DNA from: Rutpela maculata
Taxonomy: Eukaryota > Arthropoda > Insecta > Coleoptera > Cerambycidae
Length of the DNA stretch: 64,000 nt
Assembly: GCA_936432065.2 (NCBI GenBank)
Contig: OW386285.2
Span: forward strand, 264,996,317-265,060,316
Reading direction: 5' to 3'
The notes under the pieces are model-generated. The model saw only the letters and a list, made by a program, of their open reading frames with translations, did not search any database and had not been told where the DNA came from. The position numbers were made by a program, and so were the translations under genes. Shown here one piece after another: positions 1 through 12,260 of this stretch (the stretch's first letter is position 1; each line of letters begins with the position of its first letter).

Positions 1-194
1 TTAGGCAATCCAACGACCTGTCAAAATTATTTTTCAATATGGCGCTGAGGGCAAACATGGGGTTTATTTTAATTAACTCGCGGAAACGTAGCCAAGGCAA
101 CCGAAAAAAAACTCATTTAACGAATGAAAATAAAGGATTGCCGGATGTTTGCCCTCAGCGCCATGTTGGAAGTCACGTGGTTTGGATCGCCTAA
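1..194. mobile_element. palindromic MITE-like element
   Basis: The first 50 or so bases (starting TTAGGCAATCCAA) are the imperfect reverse complement of bases 143-194 (ending TTGGATCGCCTAA), with about 90 bp between the arms. Both arms include the phrase GCGCTGAGGGCAAACAT. This is the form of a short non-autonomous DNA transposon. There is no coding capacity. The left target-site duplication would lie at or beyond the window edge, so the superfamily cannot be assigned. Confidence 0.7.
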
Positions 195-201
195 TACTGC
201 A

Positions 202-510
202 ATGTTTTAATTTAGCTAATTAATGTCAGATGTCACTGGACTCTTGTCAAAAACAAGAAGCCGGGAATGTATGCAACACTGTATGTACGTATGCACAGAA
301 CCTGTAAAATTATCTATCTATGCGTAAGTAATGAGAGAACTTATTGGTCCTGCCATCTATTACAAACTAGTTAGAACTTTATAAACATTACATTGAACTA
401 GATTTTGGTCGAAAGTATGGGAACCAGGCAGAAATTTTAATAATAGCTACGTAGTACTAAATTTTAAGAAATATATATTTTTGAGGTTAGCTATGACGTC
501 ATGTGCAGAT
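202..510 (+). repeat. dispersed repeat family P, copy 1
   Basis: Two blocks recur elsewhere in the window. Block B (about 202-335) contains TGTATGCAACACTGTATG. Block A (about 375-505) contains GGAACCAGGCAGAAATTTTA. Both are present near 60600-60915, but there A precedes B. Block A alone is present inverted at 1914-2165. No coding capacity is seen. The changed block order suggests a tandem or permuted ancestor. Confidence 0.7.
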
Positions 511-1520
511 CCCCATTTAAGGATACACTGAAAAGACAGTGTATTTCGAGTTGGATTGAAAAATATTACGATTTGAATTGCTTATAATCGGCGCCTATTT
601 TCAATTGAGTTGTACACTAGGTTTTATTTATGAGAATTTTAATTCTCGCTTAATGTTTTCAATATCCCAAAATGAGTGGAAAAAAAAATTCACAAATCCA
701 AACTTAACACGATAAACATCAACAGTGTCAAGATAAAAGTGAGGTTGATTGTTAAACAATTAAGAAATGGCGATGAGTATACAAATTTGGTTTTGGCGGG
801 AAGGCTAGCCTTCGCCTCTGTATAGTTACTGTACTCAGTGGTCTAACCTAACGTTCAATAGACTAGTGTGTTAAAGCGTGCAGACTGTATGCTGAGTAAA
901 TTTGAGTGTCAAGTGCATCGAGACATTACACGACGTTCATAAAGCCCACGGAAGGTGTGAGAAGCCTTCGTGAACCGCTCACAAGCCCTACAAGTATAAG
1001 CAATCTCACCGGAACGTTTTCGGTGAGTTTTTTCCAATAAAACTTTAAAAGTGACATTATATTTTAAAAACTGTTTCCGCTACTTCCGCCATCCCACCGG
1101 AAATTCTTCCGGCAACATAACCTAAAAATAGTGCTACATAACTTAAAAATAATTTAAGACATTGGTACCAACCTAAAATATTTTTTCGAAAACTGTCAAA
1201 AACCAAATTCCCCCAGAAAAACATTGAAACCAAAAATTTGACAGCTTACTTCCCCGACCGATTTAGTGAAAAATCGGCCGAGGCCAGAAGATAAAACAAA
1301 ATATATCAACTCAAACTTAAACGATCCACCATGAACACTACTCCGGCCACATCTGGCAGGGAAGCTGTCCACCAAGAGTTATATGGTTTTTCCAAAAGAT
1401 GGCCATCCCTACCACCCATTACCAACGAACGGATGTTTTCGTTTAGTTGTTTCCCGTATCAATAATCAAAATTATTAAGTGCTCTTGCCTACGAACTTAG
1501 TTTTTATAGTGTTGTGTTTA
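511..1520. other. no recognised gene; one small ORF at 1331-1465
   Basis: This kilobase is AT-rich and has no long ORF. An ATG at 1331 in a good context (CCACCATG) opens 44 codons ending at TAA 1463-1465, but I recognise no family. An AATAAA lies near 1035, downstream of a moderately GC-rich stretch. Together these could be a fragment of a retroelement leader, but nothing confirms that. Bases 1155-1200 resemble parts of repeat P near 1990 and 3160. Confidence 0.3.
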
Positions 1521-1522
1521 TT

Positions 1523-1790
1523 AACCTCCCCACAATAATTGTGGGAGGTTACTACAATTAATCCAAAATCGAAAATTGAGATAACATCAAATCTTTACGA
1601 TTTCGAGGTCCCGGAAACCCAAAAAAGTGGTTTGTAACTAATGCCTGTGTGTTAGCACGATAGCTACGAAGCTACTAAACGGATTTGGATGAAACTTTTA
1701 CATGAGGGTTTCTTTAGTGCTCCAGAAGATCTGAAAAGGTTTTGGTTGAGATCGGATTACGTTTAGTGCCATTTTGGCACAAGTTGTTTA
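1523..1790 (+). repeat. hairpin-headed repeat, CCTCCC type
   Basis: Bases 1523-1550 form a hairpin whose arms are AACCTCCCCACAA and TTGTGGGAGGTT. About 100 bp downstream comes a core containing CACGATAGCTACGAAGC followed by CGGATTTGGATGAAACTTT. The layout matches that of the repeats at 4185, 42929, 48165 and 59432 although the hairpin sequences differ. Extent to the right is uncertain. Confidence 0.45.
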
Positions 1791-1913
1791 TTTTATGATT
1801 ACTTAGAATTTGTAATTGAACCATTAAAAAGCAGTATAAATTCCAATTTCAACGATATATCACACTTGCACCCTTTCGATTTGGTTTCCGTTAAAAAAAT
1901 TAAAAATAATTCG

Positions 1914-2165
1914 TTATATGCGCACATATGACAGCATCCAAAAAATATTATTGGTATTATTGTTAGGGGAAAACGTATTTTGCCATCTGTCAAAAATATT
2001 TTGGTTGGTAACCTTTGTGAATGTTGATTTATAGCTTATGGTACGTGACGTCACAGCTAACCTCAAAAATATATATTTCTTAAGATTTAAGAATATTACG
2101 TAGCTATTATTAAAATTTCTGCCTGGTTCCCGTACTTTCAACTAAAATCTAGTACAGTGTAATGT
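1914..2165 (-). repeat. dispersed repeat family P, copy 2 (inverted)
   Basis: This is the reverse complement of block A of the repeat at 375-505. It is recognisable by the CCAGGCAGAAATTTTAATAA phrase and the run leading into ATATATATTTTTGAGGTTAG. The adjoining sequence (about 1985-2040, read in reverse) recurs around 3150-3200, so the family has a longer consensus than any copy here shows. Short minus-strand ORFs crossing it have no coding support. Confidence 0.7.
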
Positions 2166-2387
2166 TTATGAAGTCCTAAATACTTTGTCATAATAAAATA
2201 GGACTCTTTTTGCGGGTTAGAAATCTAACCTGTAATTAGCAATATATTTTTTTATTAATCAATCATTTTTAGGTCACATGGTTTTGACAATTTTGACATT
2301 TTGCTTGAGGGACAACAAAACGCAGTTTGCGTGGTTTTATATATTTTTTTCTGATTTTCTTGAGAAACTGTGTGTATTTTCGTAATA

Positions 2388-2705
2388 ATGTCATATAGTG
2401 AATATTATCCAATCCTTATGGGTGATGTAAAGTGTCGCTACGATGAGAAAATCAAAATAATAGACAATATTGACCCATACACCCTTGGAGTGGAGACTGG
2501 AGACCTTTCTGCAGATTTGTCTATTTTACCTTGTGTGTCCGTAATTAATATGGTAAATTACTTAGTGTCGACTCACAGCTTCTTCGCAGATCAGCAGTTA
2601 AAGGCATACAAATCTTTACAAGCATATAAATATTATGAGGCTGGATTTGTGCAAGAAGTTTGTGCAAGAAAGATAAACTCAAATGTATTCATTGTTATGG
2701 GCAAG
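2388..2705 (+). CDS. possible first exon of a YqaJ/SWIM-type transposon-related protein
   Basis: An ATG at 2388 opens 106 codons up to AAG at 2703-2705. The text then runs AAG|GCAAGT, which fits the consensus of a GC-AG intron donor. If it is not spliced, the frame continues only to a TAA at 2727-2729. The segment QQLKAYKSLQAYKYYEAGF resembles a motif I recall from insect proteins that combine a SWIM zinc finger with a YqaJ-like nuclease domain and are often multicopy. No SWIM finger or nuclease motif is visible in the next several kilobases, so this is probably an isolated or broken exon. An in-frame upstream ATG at 2370 is also possible. The family call is from memory and needs a search. 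Confidence 0.4.
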
Positions 2706-2729
2706 GCAAGTTTACATTTAAATAACTAA

Positions 2730-4184
2730 GTGCTAGATTTCAGTGATATATTATCCGTATGTAGTATTCAATAGACTCTGCCAGAAAGTGATTTCTTTAC
2801 CTTTCTTCTAAGGTTTTTTTACATTCAAAATAAACCTTATCTCACAATCGCACCTTGTCGCAAAAAAAGATGGTGTTTTATTTTTATTTCACATTTAAAA
2901 CTGAGATTACTTCTTTGTTTACATTGGAATAAAAAGTTTGGTTATCCCTCAGGCAATATGGTCGACTTATCGTGACGTCATCCTAAGATGGTCTATATAG
3001 AAAAATTATTTGCATGAGTTTTTTAACTATCTGCTCTGAGTTACTATGGCTCCAAGCTAAAAATGCGTAGTCAAACATTAAAAATGAGAATAAACTTGAA
3101 AAACTTAAACATGTTATGTCCCTAAATATATTTCATAACCTAAAAATCAACATTCGTAAAGGTTACCAACCCAAATATTTTTGACAATGTCAAAACTTAT
3201 TTTAGTTGTTTTTTTTTAAGGTAATAATTGTTTATAGCCGTGTTCGGATATTACGTCTGATTGATGCGACACGTCACAATCGTTCATTGCAAATCGAGCT
3301 AACTGAGCTAAATCTTAAACGTTCGAATATTACAAAATAAAGGCCTCGAACGAAGCTCGACTTGCTCAACCTTTTTGATCGAGCAGGAAGATTTTAATTT
3401 GATGCATGCGTAGTCTGCTTGAACAGTCCATAATGTTATTGACTTGTTGAAGTTAGAGTGTCATTTGGGCTAAATTCTGTGTTATTATTTTTTTTTCATT
3501 ATCCAATATTTTACAAAATCTTCGAAACGTTATCTGTTAATACCCTTATAATATCCGGCAATTGATTAACATGCAACATAAACAAACATGAGAGGTTATG
3601 TTTTAACAGATTGCTTGTAGTCCGCTTCAGTTCGTTCGATATTTGTTGATGAAATAAATGGCTCCAAAGTCACGTGTAATTTATCTGTTTGCTCAGTGCT
3701 CTGATTTCCGATGTAATATCCAAATACAGCTGATAAGGATCCACCGTGTGGGGAGGTTCCAGCCGCTTCCAGTAGCTGCCGATTTTTTTTAACTGTATCT
3801 GTTTAGCAGCTCCGTGCAGTAATATTGTGCAGTATATACCGGCTTTTAAAATTTCTTCCAGCTCTGAAATTCTATTATAAAGTATCTCCTCTCCACCCGA
3901 TATACGATCGAAAATTTTTTTTTTAAACAATTTACATGCTCCGAAAATTTCACGGAAAAAATGCGATTGATTTTTCAACGATAACTTCCTTAATTTTTAA
4001 ACTATCCAATCGCTCCAAAAACCATTTTGCAGGGAATTTTAAGGGCTACAAGTTGAACTTCCCTTCGTTTCTGAGATTTTTGAGGTGGTCCTCGCACTCA
4101 AATGCAAATTTATAAAAAAATTAATTTTTATCCTAGAGAAATAAAAAAAAAACAACAAAATTTTCAGTAAAAAAAAACCTAAAT
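2730..4184. other. repeat-derived spacer without a convincing gene
   Basis: Bases 3120-3200 match sequence adjoining repeat P. Bases 3320-3420 are moderately GC-rich and also look repetitive. A 102-codon minus-strand open stretch (3978-3670) has ordinary-looking composition but no motif I know and no start context, and it sits beside the AT-rich flank of the next repeat. I treat it as non-coding. Nothing else is supported. Confidence 0.4.
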
Positions 4185-4830
4185 TACTTCCACATCCAGT
4201 GGAAGTATAGTAAAGACAAAAAATTTTTTTTTTAATTTTTATTGTTCAAATAGGCTTAGAATGTCATGAAACGTCGAGATTTTAAGTTTGAGCGAAAAAA
4301 AAAATATCTGTCTGTCTGTCGGTCTGTCTGTCGGTCGGTCTGTAACTTTTTTTTTCGTGCGCACGTTTACTCTGGAACCGTCTGAGATATTGACTTGAAA
4401 TTTAGTACACATATGTACTTTAACGAGATCTAGAACTAGATTATATTTTCATCTTGTTCCCTCGAAGTGTTGGGGGGTAAATTGGGGTAAATTTGGAGTA
4501 AATAGGTAAATCAGGCAGGTATGAGTTCATAAAATTGGTATTTAGTATATACAAGAGAAGCTAAGGTCTCAAAAAAAATTTAGGCATTAGCCACCCCCAT
4601 TACCACCCCCACCACATTATTAAAGGGGATGAAAAAAAATTGTGATTTAGTGTGTGTACAAGAACCAGAAACCTTAAAATATTTTTTTACTTTATCCACC
4701 CCCACTACCACCCCCTATCATCCCCCCACCCCACTACCGATGTGGGGTATCGCTTTATGGGTTTTTGGGGTAGAAGATTTCAAATATTATATTATTAAAG
4801 TTCCATAAACAATTATTTCCACATACAAAA
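4185..4830 (+). repeat. hairpin-headed repeat, CTTCCAC type, copy 1
   Basis: The copy opens with a perfect 9-bp hairpin (TACTTCCAC, loop ATCCA, GTGGAAGTA; 4185-4207). It then has a poly-A/T stretch, a [CTGT] microsatellite at about 4305-4345, and a core containing GCGCACGTTTACTCTGGAACC and GTACACATATGTACTTTAA. A second copy at 59432-59820 is closely similar over nearly 400 bp. Related fragments lie inverted at about 6830-6960, 19860-19915 and 20510-20590. No ORF is conserved between copies, so this is a non-autonomous element. Confidence 0.75.
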
Positions 4831-4844
4831 TTTTTTCGTTGTGA

Positions 4845-7600
4845 GTGACTTGGATAGAAAATCTGGAAGTGGAAGTGGTGATTCCAGCGGTTTTTTTGTA
4901 CTCTAGCATTTTTTACGTATCTTCTTTACAGTTCACATTCTGGACACGTTTATCTCTCAGTCCTAAGTACCTGTCAGATATACGACTGAAAAGTGTCGTT
5001 TTCGATGTAAAATTGTCTGCTCAATCCGAATTCGGAGGGCGCATAAAAATCGGGGATTGTCTTCAACTCTTAATCCGCGAATTTACCTTTAATTCGGAAA
5101 TTATGAAAAATTGAATTTTTAAAATATAACTTGCGTTTTCTCCCACAAAACATAAGCTAATAATCTATTCTCTTGTTTAAATTGTAGCTTTCAATGCACT
5201 TAATGTAACAGTGTAGTCAAAACACATCTAGTATTCATAAAAATTTTAGAAAAATATATCACGTGAACCTCTACGCAGTCGGCGCATTGAAAAATGTAGC
5301 ATGAGAGATTTTTTTTATTTTGAGAACTTGACAAAAACTAGATCGTACAAAATTACAAGAAAAGATCAAAATTATTTTTAGTGATTGATTCAAACTAATA
5401 TCTTGAGTGAAGCGACTTCATATGAAACTTAAGTCTACGGTGATAAACAAAAATCGAACACGATTGAACTAAGTAAGAAGATCGTCAAATAAATACAAGA
5501 CATGATCTGAAAGTCTCTTGCCAGCAACATCTGACCATTGTGTCACTTCAACGTGCTTAGATATAATAAAATAGATGAGATAACTAAATGACATGTATGC
5601 ATAAATAGAATAAAAGTACATTAATTCGACTAATTTGTTTTAGTAGGTACAATATTTCTGTGTTAGGTTTTACCGGCTTTTTTTGTTTAAAATGTGCTAT
5701 TAATATAGTTGTTTAAAATGCCTTAGGTTTAATTTTCATCATAACTTTAGAAACACTTATTATGTATGTAGGTATCTAACCTGTATAAATGAAATTGTCT
5801 CTGAATATGATAGATATGAATGTATTTATATCAGCTTAGCAAAATACATTACAATTAATAATTAGAAATTACTATAATTTTAATCAGCTTATATCTTGAA
5901 AATGCGAAGATTCATAACCGTGAGGAAGCCGATATAGTTATATTCTCCATATCAAAATTTTGTGTTTTGGAAGAGCAGCAATAGTGGCAAGTAACAGATA
6001 TTTTTTGTTGTCATTATTTTTGTGCTGCAAAATGAAACTGAAGTTGTGGCTTCAAAAGTTCGATTCGTATTTGTTCTGCAATAAAATAATTGAAGACGCA
6101 GAAACAGGGGGTGGGATAACACAAGCTACACATTTAGGAATGGAAAAAAGACAGAATTTAAGACGGCAATTGAAAATTGAGAAACACTCAATCCTCTGGC
6201 AAAATATATAAATGACGTGGACGATTGCAACGTCATGGAATTTATAAACACTGGCTCCATATTCTTTAAATGCCTGTATGGTCACTCACATTTCCACGTA
6301 AGCTTTAAAGAACTAAGGGCACATATATTTTTTAACTGCAAGAGTGATATAGAATTTTACCACCTGCTGAAGACTCATTTTATGAACATGTCAAGATATG
6401 TGCCTATACACTTCTTATTTGGAAAAAAACAGGTAACATGTCTCCAAAACTTCCAGATAATCTTCAGTATGATTAGACATTGACAAAATGTGCACTGATA
6501 CCTATCATGTGTAAGAAATAATCGAAGCCAGTCACTTCTAAGTAGTCGTTTTCAAGTGTAAGAATAATATTTACAAGAAGAGGTGTTTCTACAAGAGAAC
6601 CGGAGAACTGATCTTGCATTATTATTATGTTTAGGTAAATGTACTGATGAAAACTTATAATTATAATAATTTCTAATTATTAATTATGTATTTCGCTTAG
6701 CTGATATAAATACAAACCACTGCCTGAGAAATCACTGCTTCCACATTTTCTATCCAAGAATGTACTAAATTTCAAGTCAATATCATAAACCGTTCCAGAG
6801 TAATCGTACGCCCAAAGAAAGTTACAGACAAGACGGACTGACAAAATTTCTTAAATTTTGTTCCAACTTAAAATTTCGACGTTTCATGACATCCTAATCC
6901 TATATGAACAAAATAAATCCCATTTTTTTAATTGTTACTCTACTTCCATGAAGTAGAAGTAATTAATTTTAAACAACTATATTAATAACTATCTATAATC
7001 TTTTAAACAAAATTAAGCCGGTAAAAATCTGACACAGGAATATTGTACCTATTAATACAGTACCAAATAATCAAATATAATGCAAAGGAGTGCCCGCATA
7101 CGTCGGTTTCGACTCGTAGCGCGCTCGATCGCAGGACAGTCAAATTTAAAAAAATCATATCTTCCGTTTCACTCAAAATATCAGTATGAATCAATCACTT
7201 AAAATAATTTTGGTCTTTTCTTATAATTTCGTATGATCTAGTTTTTGTCAATTTCTTAAAATAAAAAAATCCTCGCAGGCTACATTTTTCAATGCGCCGG
7301 CTGCGTAGAGGTTCACATGTTTTTTTCTATAAGTATTGAATGTGTTTTGACTACACTGTTGCGTTAAATGCACCGTGAGCTATAATTTGCAAAAAGAATC
7401 GATTTTAAGCTTATTTTTTGTGGGAGAAAACGGAAGTTATATTTTAAAAATTCAATTTTTCACAATTTCCGAAATAAAGGTAAATTCACGGATTAAGATT
7501 TGAAGGCAATCTCGGATTTTTATGCGCCCTCCGGATTCGGATTCAGCAGACAATTTTACATCGAGTACGACACTTTTCAGCAGTATGTCTGACAGGTACT
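4845..7600. repeat. 2.8-kb inverted-repeat structure
   Basis: Bases 4850-5420 reappear reverse-complemented at about 7170-7600. Shared marks are the text around CCTCTACGCAG and GGCGCATTGAAAAATGTAGC, and the AAATTGTCTGC / GCAGACAATTTTA pair. A second inner pair links about 5640-5720 to 6970-7060. Short ORFs inside (5960-6211, 6217-6483) have no recognisable domain. The centre is unique AT-rich sequence. It looks like a foldback or long-TIR non-autonomous element built around the CTTCCAC-type repeats at its edges. Confidence 0.6.
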
Positions 7601-8440
7601 TAGGCTTCAAAAACTAAGCCTTAAATTGGAGCTTTGGAGATTCCCGACTATTAGTTTTTGAATTATTGTGAAAAAATTAAAATTTTTTAAGAAATTTCAA
7701 AAATCATTTCAAATTTGAATCAAACTTTTTTTCAAATCCAGACATCCCAAACCGATCAAACTTCTAGAACATATTGTTAGTATTTAAACAAAATAAATTG
7801 TAAATGGATTACGTTCAATTTCAGTTCTTGTGATGAAGCCATTGGTTTCATTACTGATTTTCTGTCCGAAAAAACGAGACGACCATTTTATTTTCATAAT
7901 AACTCCGTTAGTTTTTATGCTAACGAGGTCTTTTCAAGTACTCCGTTTTTCCGTTATTTGACGTTGAAAGGTTCGAATTCAGTTTTCGGCGAACAAAAAG
8001 TCACCTTAAACGAGCCATAACTCGGTTCGTATTGCATCTACAGAAATAAAACCAATCGATTTGTTATTTTATAAGCTTCATTTTTGCTTATAATAATTTT
8101 TTTGATAAAACGTAAGGTTTTCGAGTTATTCGTGAAAAATCGTTCTAAAACATGCATTTTTTAGATGAAAAATCAACATTTTCAATCACGAATAACTCAA
8201 AAAGTATTCTCATCGAAAAAACTTCATAGAACATTTTTTGCTTAGAATTTATACCCCTATCGAGTTCTGCGGTTATTTTGAATGTGGTAATTTCCACCCC
8301 CGAGAAGAGGTGGCATCCACCTCCGAGGTAAAAACACACATCGGCACTATATAACTTTTGTTCCTTGAGTCATTCCCTAATTACTTTCCAAATTTCACGT
8401 CAATCGGTTTTATCCGAAAGAATTCTGAGCGAAAAACCGT
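7601..8440. other. AT-rich spacer
   Basis: No gene is seen. The text has the style of old dispersed repeats (for example the phrases near 8020 and 8180 about GAGCCATAACTCGG and GAATAACTCAAAAAG) without a second clear copy in this window. Minus-strand ORFs at 8145-8339 and 8381-8611 show no domain and are not called. Confidence 0.4.
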
Positions 8441-8701
8441 CAAACACTGGACTATTAGGATAAGAAACAAAGTCCCTTGAGGTAAAATTTTTACCCCAAA
8501 AGTTCTGCGACCGGACCGCAAAACGTGTAACCCGCCGTTTTCGAGGGCGGGGAACACGATGGTTACAATATTTCCCGAGCTACCCTGCAACCTAAACCGG
8601 AAAAAAAACACCTATTTTCCCGACTTTCCGGTGCTCGGCAATTTTTATCGGAAAATTTTATTACTGAAAGTTTTTCAGAATTGTCCAAAAACCTTAAGTA
8701 A

Positions 8702-10519
8702 TCCAGGCAACGAATGATCAAAAAAGTGTAGAGAGAAATGTTAGGGACAGAAAATTTGACTTTGGACTAGTCTGGAGATGAACATATCGAAAGTCCCCAA
8801 AGTGGTGAACCGGGAGGGAGGGGGGCACTTTAAAGGTCCCATTTTTTGGTTTTTCGCTTATATCTCGCGTCGTAGCGTAGCGTATATAAAATTGAAGTTG
8901 CTAGAAGAATCACTACTTACATTTGTCGATATGTTGTTCTGTTCTCGAGATATCCGCCCTAGAAATTCGGAAATTGCGGAAAACAATTTGTTCGCCTCAT
9001 GTTTTTTGCTCTATTTGTTAAGATAACTCTTCAAATGTTGTTCCCACGAAAAAGTCGTAAGAAAAGAAGTTGTAGAGCATTAAGTTTCCTTCAAGAACAT
9101 ATATTATTTTGAATTTTTTAATCAAACCGTTCAAAAGTTATAGCCATTTTAGTATAGTGTCTGAAATCCGAGGTTTCGCGAGAAAACTCAACTTTGGTGT
9201 TTTTCACTTTTTCTTTATTCCAACTCCATTGTACGTGCCAAAATATTAGTAGTCATATATGTACTTAGTGTACAGCACAGAGCGGGACATTTTCTACACC
9301 ACTCAATACTTTGCCGGTGGTAACGCTTAAAACAGTCAACGAATCTATCGCGCGAAACAGAGCCACAGACTAAAACAAATCAGATGTTTCACTCAATAGT
9401 ATTCCCTATGTTACCAGTTTCTTTTTTTGTGATGTGACGTATACCTGCCAGGATTCTGCGCAGAAGACATAAACAGAGAAATCTTGCGGTTGACATGGAA
9501 GTTAAGACCAGCGAGTATAATCTCACAGGAGCGAGTATTTAGTACTGAAATCTCAGAGACGGAAGTAGTCAACAGCTCCACCGGTGATATTAATTATTTT
9601 GGAATGTGGTGTATTGTATTGAAGGTTAGAGTTGTTACTGTTATACATTTAAGTGGTTTTTTTGAGTATTTATTAGGTTACTTTACGCATCATAAGGTCC
9701 CTCCCGTGACTATACTCGCTGGTTAAGACTGATTGGACAATGCGCAGATCACGACACAAATTGGTACCTGCTGGGAGTTGATTTATTATCTAAACCATGA
9801 TACGTCATAAGTGAAATATCTGATTTGTTTTAGTCTGTGACAGAGCATCTTATGATATACGTGCTCTGAGACACACAGTATAATGCGATGGGTACGTTGT
9901 CGTTCTATAGATCCAATCTACGGTCGCTTTCAGCAAAGAAAATTATAGATTAAAGCTAAGTCCTCATATTTTGATAAGCTAAAAATGCTGAATTTTATTT
10001 TTGATTTCTGAACTTTGTTTGGACTAGTCTGGAGATGAATATATCGAAAGTCCCCACTCCAGGTGGTGAGCGGGGCACTTTAAAGGTCCCATTTTTTGTT
10101 TTTTCGCTTATATCTCGGAAACTATGGGTCGTAGCGGCTTGACCACTCTATACAAAATTGAAGCTGACAAAATTTGCTACAAAAAATCACTATTTACAGA
10201 TATGTTGTTCTGTTTTCCGCAATTTCCGAATTTCGAGGGCGGATATCTTGAGAACAGAACAACATATTGACAAATATAAGTAGTGATTGTACCAAATTTT
10301 GTCAGTTTCAATTTTGTATAGAATGGTCAAGCCGCTAAGACGCATAGTTTCCGAGATATAAGCAAAAAACCAAAAACGGGACCTTTAAAGTGTCCCCCCC
10401 CCCGGTCACCGCCTAGGAGTGAGGACTTTTGATATGTTCAACTCCAGACTAGTCCAAACAAAGTTCCGAAGTGATATTTTCTGTCCCTAAAATTTTCCTA
10501 TATAATCATTCGTTGCCTG
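8702..10519. mobile_element. nested palindromic element
   Basis: The ends are inverted copies: CCAGGCAACGAATGAT at 8703 and ATCATTCGTTGCCTGG at about 10503. The inverted match continues inward through AGGGACAGAAAAT and GGACTAGTCTGGAG. The right half (10019-10453) is itself a nearly complete palindrome of about 430 bp. A further inverted pair sits inside (about 9358-9393 against 9806-9845, sharing ACAGACTAAAACAAATCAGA). There is no convincing ORF; the 80-codon frame at 9484 lacks any motif. Because it splits the left arm of the larger element while the right arm stays continuous, it inserted later. Confidence 0.7.
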
Positions 10520-11378
10520 GTCTATAAGCCTAATATTTCATTAAAATAAAAAAAATGAAAAACTGAAAAAAATGATAAATTAAAAAAATATAAAAAAAGC
10601 TAATAATTACTTCACAACTCCCTGACAGCTTGGTTTAATTTCAAACAAAATTGTTATAAATTTTTTAAAAAACAAACCCATTTAAATAATATTTTTGGAC
10701 TTGGGACATTATTTTTAAAAAAATTTCAATATTTTGGTAATTCTGCATTTTAGCGTAACATCCGAATTTTTGCGAATTTTTTTCAGGATACACTAATTTG
10801 GGGTCGTAGAACACGAATCTGAAGTCAGTTTTCGGCGCAAATGCATAGTTTTTCCAAAAAAAAATTTTGAAATTTTCCACCATAACACTCACTCTCCGTC
10901 ACTGTAAACATTAAAAAACCATTAATTTTGACCTACCTCGATCTCGTGTTCAGGATGTAATAAATGTTCCTCAGAATAATGCACCTTTTACGCACCAAAA
11001 AATTGCTTTTTCATGAAAAAAAAAAAACAGTAAATTATTCAAATTATAAATAAACAACGAAATGAAAATTCATCAAACTGTCAAACCAATGCGCATGTGC
11101 ATCTTCAGTTTAAAGTTGTGTCTAAGGTAACGAGCAAAATTAGTAGGCGATTTTTGCCTCTCTGATTTTGATACGATATTTGTATTTCAACGGACGAAAG
11201 ATGACGTCACAGTAACATGTAATTTTTGGGATACTTTAAGAGGAGATATTTAGGTGATATAATTAAAAAATACACAACACGCTTCAATCAAAGAAGTTAT
11301 TTAGCTACATCTAAACTCGAAAATATATTGGATTGTTTGAGCTTACATATATACATATTACATACATACACATATTTT

Positions 11379-11535
11379 AGGCGTTTTTGCAATATATTTT
11401 TGAATATATTGCAAAAACGCCTGAAGCCTTGCCCTTCTCGAAAAAAAAAAAATTTTTGCGCAAAAATTTTTTTCTTCGAGAAGGGCAAGAAATATTTAGG
11501 CGTTTTTGCAATATATTCAAAAATAATCCTTGCCC
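11379..11535. repeat. stacked perfect hairpins
   Basis: A hairpin at about 11379-11424 has arms of roughly 20 bp around GCGTTTTTGCAATATAT. It is followed at about 11426-11489 by a second hairpin with arms reading CTTGCCCTTCTCGAA. The first motif then recurs at about 11497-11522. The outer motif is thus present three times and the inner one twice, a hairpin within a hairpin. It lies within the left arm of the large transposon and has no counterpart in the right arm. The four overlapping short ORFs here are by-products of the symmetry. Confidence 0.7.
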
Positions 11536-12260
11536 TCCTAGGAATGCCCAAACAATAACTATCGTCAAACGACCTTGAACTACTAAAAATGGACACACAC
11601 AAAAAAATTATTTAAACATCTCTTAAATGCACCAAAAATGATACATCTTCCTTATTCTTACTTCCTTTTATCCACCCAGCACCCATTTAGGCTCCACGTT
11701 CTCGTAAGATTGCTATTTGCACAATATTTCATTAATCACAAAATACTTATTCTAATAGTATCTACTTCATTTCACAAAAAAAAATGGCAAAATACGGTAA
11801 GTGGATGTCGTAAACATTATTTACCACAAACTGAATTTTGGAATGACACTTTTGTTGAGGATTCATACTTGTCCATTATAATCCCGGCCCCACAGGATAA
11901 TCCCGTGAAAAAAATGTTGTCCAGAGAAACGAATTTTAAATTTGTATTTTAGGTTCACTAGAGAAGTGATTTAACTTGGGTAGACATCACGAATTTGGCG
12001 CAACTGTTTCTTGTGCGCATTTAAAAAAAATGGCGGATGATTTCAGTATTATTTTGTATTTCAGGAACTATAAAGCCTACAGACTTCAGTCTGGTGGCAA
12101 AATCTAAGTATTGGGGGTCAAAGAATACAATAGTGGCAGAATTGAACCCTTCAGATTCACCCTTCCACCATTTTACAAGATTGCGTTTCAATTTTTATGT
12201 AACCCTCTACAACATTTATAGATTTTGTGTTTGTTCCAAGTTTCCCCTTGATGTAATTAC

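Noticed and set aside
3670..3978. 102-codon minus-strand ORF
   Set aside because: No motif, no start context, and it runs into AT-rich repeat flank.
11226..11602. Four overlapping ORFs of 63-110 codons
   Set aside because: They are generated by the stacked hairpins on both strands.
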